Shown: piece by piece, positions 33,469 through 35,494 of the stretch
Position numbering within the stretch: position 1 is the stretch's first letter
Layout of the letters: the number at the start of each line of letters is the position of its first letter
Origin: JBBDMX01 sp038241095
Lineage (GTDB): Bacteria > Planctomycetota > Phycisphaerae > Phycisphaerales > Phycisphaeraceae
NCBI GenBank assembly: GCA_038241095.1
Contig: JBBRGB010000006.1
Coordinates: forward strand, 1-35,494
Direction of reading: 5' to 3'
Length of the DNA stretch: 35,494 bases
Translations under genes and position numbers: made by a program
The notes under the pieces: model-generated
Databases searched by the model: none
Told to the model about the DNA's origin: nothing
The model's input: the letters and a program-made list of their open reading frames with translations, nothing else

Positions 33469-33671
33469 ATCACTCAAGCCAAAAGTGAATATGTACCGTT
33501 ATTTTTATACTTTTATACCCCTCCGGCCCCCATTCACGCCATTTCAGGAGCCATCGAAGGCATGATTTAACATGTGGGTTTAAGTTTGTTGTCAACTTGC
33601 GAAAAACAAGTAAAAAAGGCTTCTCCCTTTTTCCTTTGCCTTCCAGGCAGGGCGGCAATTACACCGATCTC

Positions 33672-33700
33672 TTGTTTAGTGGCCACATGGCGTGTACAAT
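33672..33700 (+). promoter_or_regulatory. Promoter of the Xre/RES operon with GTGGCCAC operator candidate
   Basis: TTGTTT (33672-33677) and TACAAT (33695-33700) are 17 bases apart. The 8-bp palindrome GTGGCCAC occupies 33679-33686 within the spacer and recurs at 33732-33739 over the start codon. Confidence 0.6.
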
Positions 33701-33731
33701 TGCGCCAGATGCCCAAGGCAAGGAGTTTATC

Positions 33732-34199
33732 GTGGCCACCACAAAATCACACGCATCACACGCCAAGATCAAAGTCAAAGGGAAGAAGCGCGCGTTGATC
33801 GTCGGCACGCTGGGGATTGGCACCGATGACAAGCTCAAAGTGGTTCGCTCGGTCCGCGCTGGGTTCCCCTACAAGAGCCTGTCGAACTTCCAGAAGGCAA
33901 CTGAGTTGCCGTGGGCTGAGATCACACGTTTCGTGGCGATCTCACCGCGCACGCTGACCCGGCGCCAGAGCCAAGGCAAGCTGCAACCCGATGAATCGGA
34001 TCGCGTGTTGCGGGCATCGAAGATTTTCGACATGGCTGTGGAACTCTTTGAGGGAGACACAGCCCAGGCCAGGACATGGCTAAAGACCCCGCATTCAGGC
34101 TTGGGCGGGGAAACCCCACTCGACTTCGCTTCGACCGAAGTCGGCGCGCGTGAGGTGGAGAAGCTCATGGGTCGGCTGGAGCACGGGGTCTTCCCATGA
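33732..34199 (+). CDS. Xre/MbcA/ParS-type antitoxin
   Basis: 155 residues from the GTG at 33732, chosen because AGGAG lies six bases upstream and the promoter is inside the longer frame that begins at 33597. The N-terminal 40 residues are basic (KIKVKGKKRALIV). A Xre-like helix-turn-helix follows (FQKATELPWAEITRFVAISPRTLTRRQSQG). The C-terminal toxin-binding DUF2384 domain has ASKIFDMAVELFEGDTAQARTWL, LGGETPLDFASTEVGAREV and a closing VEKLMGRLEHGVFP. It blocks the toxin and represses the operon in known systems. The stop overlaps the toxin start as ATGA. Confidence 0.93.
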   Translation: MATTKSHASHAKIKVKGKKRALIVGTLGIGTDDKLKVVRSVRAGFPYKSLSNFQKATELPWAEITRFVAISPRTLTRRQSQGKLQPDESDRVLRASKIFDMAVELFEGDTAQARTWLKTPHSGLGGETPLDFASTEVGAREVEKLMGRLEHGVFP

Positions 34200-34672
34200 C
34201 CCTCCACGCTTGGCGCATCATCAAGGCCAAGAACGTGGCCACCGCGTTTTCTGGAAGCGGTGCCAAGACGTACGGAGGCCGCTGGAACAGCGTGGGAACG
34301 GGGGTCATCTACGCGGCCGGCAGCGCCTCGTTGGCCATCCTGGAAATGCTGGTGCATCTTCAGGCCCCCGAGTTCATGCGCCGTTTCGTGATTTTCAAAC
34401 TCACCTTTGACGAGTCCCTTGTCACCGCGATGGCCCCAGCCAATCTCCCAAAATCATGGCAACGCTCCCCCGCACCGGCATCGGCGCAGGCCATCGGCGA
34501 CAATTGGGTCTCCATCGGAACTTCGGCCATCCTGCGACTCCCCAGCGCCATCGTGCCCACCGAGCATAACTACCTCTTAAACCCATCGCATCGGGACTTC
34601 GCAAAGATCGGAATCGCCACCGCGGAGCCGATCAAGTTCGACCCGCGACTCGTCAAGGCTCCAACACCTTGA
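34196..34672 (+). CDS. RES-domain toxin (NAD-consuming)
   Basis: 158 residues, normal size. RES toxins degrade or phosphorolyse NAD+. The defining Arg-Glu-Ser set is visible: Arg29 in GGRWNSVGTGVIYAAGS, Tyr39, Glu50 in LAILEMLVHL and Ser117 in LRLPSAIVPTEHNYLLNPSHRDF. The start overlaps the antitoxin stop, as is usual for this type. The gene appears intact, without frameshift, so the module is probably active. A repeat array begins about 95 bases after its end. Confidence 0.93.
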   Translation: MTLHAWRIIKAKNVATAFSGSGAKTYGGRWNSVGTGVIYAAGSASLAILEMLVHLQAPEFMRRFVIFKLTFDESLVTAMAPANLPKSWQRSPAPASAQAIGDNWVSIGTSAILRLPSAIVPTEHNYLLNPSHRDFAKIGIATAEPIKFDPRLVKAPTP

Positions 34673-34784
34673 GGCCCAAAGTTGGCGCAAGGGAAAAGAA
34701 AAGGTCGGAAGAGGAAAAGAATGGGTCAGGCATGCTCCGTAGAAAACCCGTCTTTCATCTCTTCACCCCGAAGGGGTGGCGGGT

Positions 34785-34818
34785 TGTAGCCACGGGTGAA
34801 GCGAAGCGCAACCCGTGG
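34785..34818 (+). repeat. 34-base palindromic element, copy A
   Basis: TGTAGCCACGGGT ... ACCCGTGG. It matches the reverse complement of 34920-34953 at 31 of 34 positions. The outer stem CCACGGGT/ACCCGTGG is kept. Confidence 0.8.
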
Positions 34819-34919
34819 TCATGGTGGTTGAAAAGTGTCCGTCCCGGAGGGACGGAGGAATCTTTGTTACCCTTTATCCGTCGCCCCTGCCGGGGCGAAA
34901 AGAAACTTTCGCATCTTTT

Positions 34920-34953
34920 CCACGGGTTCCGCTCCGCTCCACCCGTGGCTACA
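34920..34953 (-). repeat. 34-base palindromic element, copy B (inverted)
   Basis: Reverse-complement partner of 34785-34818. The three differences are all in the interior (GAAGCGAAGCGC against GGAGCGGAGCGG). Confidence 0.8.
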
Positions 34954-35005
34954 TTCCCTGACCCCTGCCGGGGTCAAAGCCAAGACATCGAGGCCAATAA
35001 GGTAC

Positions 35006-35039
35006 CTGACACCTTTTCGGCCCTGACACCTTTTCGGCC
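35006..35039. repeat. 17-base tandem repeat (CTGACACCTTTTCGGCC x2)
   Basis: Two perfect copies follow each other. The segment GGTACCTGACACCTTTT is similar to common REP sequences in planctomycetes (from memory, not checked). Confidence 0.8.
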
Positions 35040-35043
35040 CATT

Positions 35044-35494
35044 TCATCCCCCTGATTGCTTATCGTTCGTTTTATGCTTCTGGACAGCAGAGTAAACAAT
35101 CCAGATCAATAAGCCGCATCCAAGTACCATCCAAAATATTGTGGTGCTGAATAACGACGCTACTTTCGAGGACTGTTGCTGGAACTCATTGCGCCCGCTC
35201 CACACTGAGGCCACTTGTATCGAGCCGACAGGATTATTATTCTTGTCGAGCAGTGTACCGTCCGCGAGCCAGCGACCATCTTTAGTCTCCGGAACTGCAA
35301 ATACGGCAGAGGCAATAAAATCTGGCGCATCAATCGTTTGCTTGCTGTCCAGTAGCTGCAGTTGCCCTGAAGCTGTTACTTGAACCGGAATATATCTTGT
35401 AACGTTCAAATCCGCTGTCGCTTGTATTTTGATGCGTGATCGCAGAATGTTGTTCCAGATTTCATTAGTTGTAGTATCGTCATCCATCACACGT
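35044..35494 (-). CDS. Unknown protein with C-terminal membrane helix (5' end may be outside window)
   Basis: At least 147 residues and no family I recognise. An ATG at 35487 (MDDDTTTN) could be the start, but the frame stays open to the window edge, so it may be the C-terminal part of a larger protein. The region to about residue 110 is soluble-looking, with YIPVQVTASGQLQLLDSKQ and DGRWLADGTLLDKNNNP. One membrane helix (IFWMVLGCGLLIWIVYSAV) near residues 115-135 is followed by a short basic and polar tail, so the C-terminus is probably in the cytoplasm. Base composition is markedly more AT-rich than in the rest of the window, which suggests transfer. Confidence 0.6.
   Translation of the reverse strand, partial: RVMDDDTTTNEIWNNILRSRIKIQATADLNVTRYIPVQVTASGQLQLLDSKQTIDAPDFIASAVFAVPETKDGRWLADGTLLDKNNNPVGSIQVASVWSGRNEFQQQSSKVASLFSTTIFWMVLGCGLLIWIVYSAVQKHKTNDKQSGG

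Larger units (their letters stand above)
33039..33731. other. 693-base gene-free region with low-complexity DNA
   Basis: No gene is supported here. It holds G-rich GGGGTGAAGG-type tandem units (33110-33172), three perfect GGTCACGAA units (33173-33199), an orphan minus-strand promoter (33267-33295), one DnaA-box-like TTATCCACC at 33308, a C-rich tract (33407-33468) and the promoter of the toxin-antitoxin operon. Small frames in it look random. It marks a change from ordinary genes to an accessory region. Confidence 0.75.
34673..35043. other. Gene-free region filled with palindromic repeats
   Basis: An open frame of 128 codons crosses it (34669-35055) but is made entirely of repeat sequence and is rejected. 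The content is small hairpins (CCCCGAAGGGG at 34766, CCGTCCCGGAGGGACGG at 34841, CGCCCCTGCCGGGGCG near 34883, CCCCTGCCGGGG near 34963), the 34-base inverted pair, and a 17-base tandem repeat. Confidence 0.8.

Noticed and set aside
34669..35055. 128-codon plus-strand open frame after the RES toxin
   Set aside because: It is built from palindromic repeats and has no protein-like pattern.

Overview
This is a GC-rich, gene-dense bacterial chromosome segment that most resembles a planctomycete, probably of the Phycisphaerae type. That placement is inference. It rests on the PEP-CTERM surface protein, the DUF5703-type glycosidase, the corrinoid/UROD-family methyltransferase-like protein, the biosynthetic arginine decarboxylase, and the many short palindromic intergenic repeats. 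There is no rRNA, no recognised tRNA, no CRISPR array, no transposase and no prophage in the window.

Left part (1-4666): the end of a flagellar/chemotaxis-type operon in the order flhA (3' end), flhF, flhG, a small two-helix membrane protein, and fliA/whiG-type sigma factor. flhF and flhG overlap, and FlhG carries the N-terminal DQAxxLR helix known to activate the FlhF GTPase. Next (4817-8094) come a beta-CASP metallo-beta-lactamase RNase-like protein, a Gdx/SugE-type small multidrug-resistance exporter and asparaginyl-tRNA synthetase, separated by hairpin repeats. A minus-strand pair (8160-10059) holds a PEP-CTERM protein and a family-2 glycosyltransferase.

Middle part (10250-19665): a class-IV aminotransferase is followed by lutA-lutB-lutC (Fe-S/LUD proteins for L-lactate oxidation). 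After these lie a secreted DUF5703 glycosidase-like protein, a coiled-coil zinc-ribbon protein, an RNase HI fused to an extra cysteine-containing domain, and a UROD/MtaA-like protein. A minus-strand unit (19694-23476) is lysC, an MFS sugar-type transporter and an alpha-L-fucosidase, suggesting cytoplasmic use of imported fucosides.

Right part (23628-35494): phoH and pgpH (HD-family c-di-AMP phosphodiesterase-like) stand next to each other, but the ybeY that often follows is absent. pyrF follows and may start at an ATC codon. Then come a minus-strand secreted HEAT-repeat protein with an embedded receiver-like fold and a plus-strand speA. Beyond 33.04 kb the character changes: about 690 non-coding bases contain tandem repeats, a long C-rich tract and a near-consensus orphan promoter. 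A complete Xre/RES toxin-antitoxin operon follows, then an array of palindromic REP-like units, then an AT-richer partial membrane-protein gene. This right end looks like an accessory island.

The most distinctive features are the several families of dispersed structured repeats (some with compensatory base changes), the RNase H fusion, the pseudo-receiver HEAT protein, the aminotransferase lacking the usual PLP-binding Glu, the apparent ATC start of pyrF, and the toxin-antitoxin operator candidate. I do not see a wholly new multi-gene defence system.
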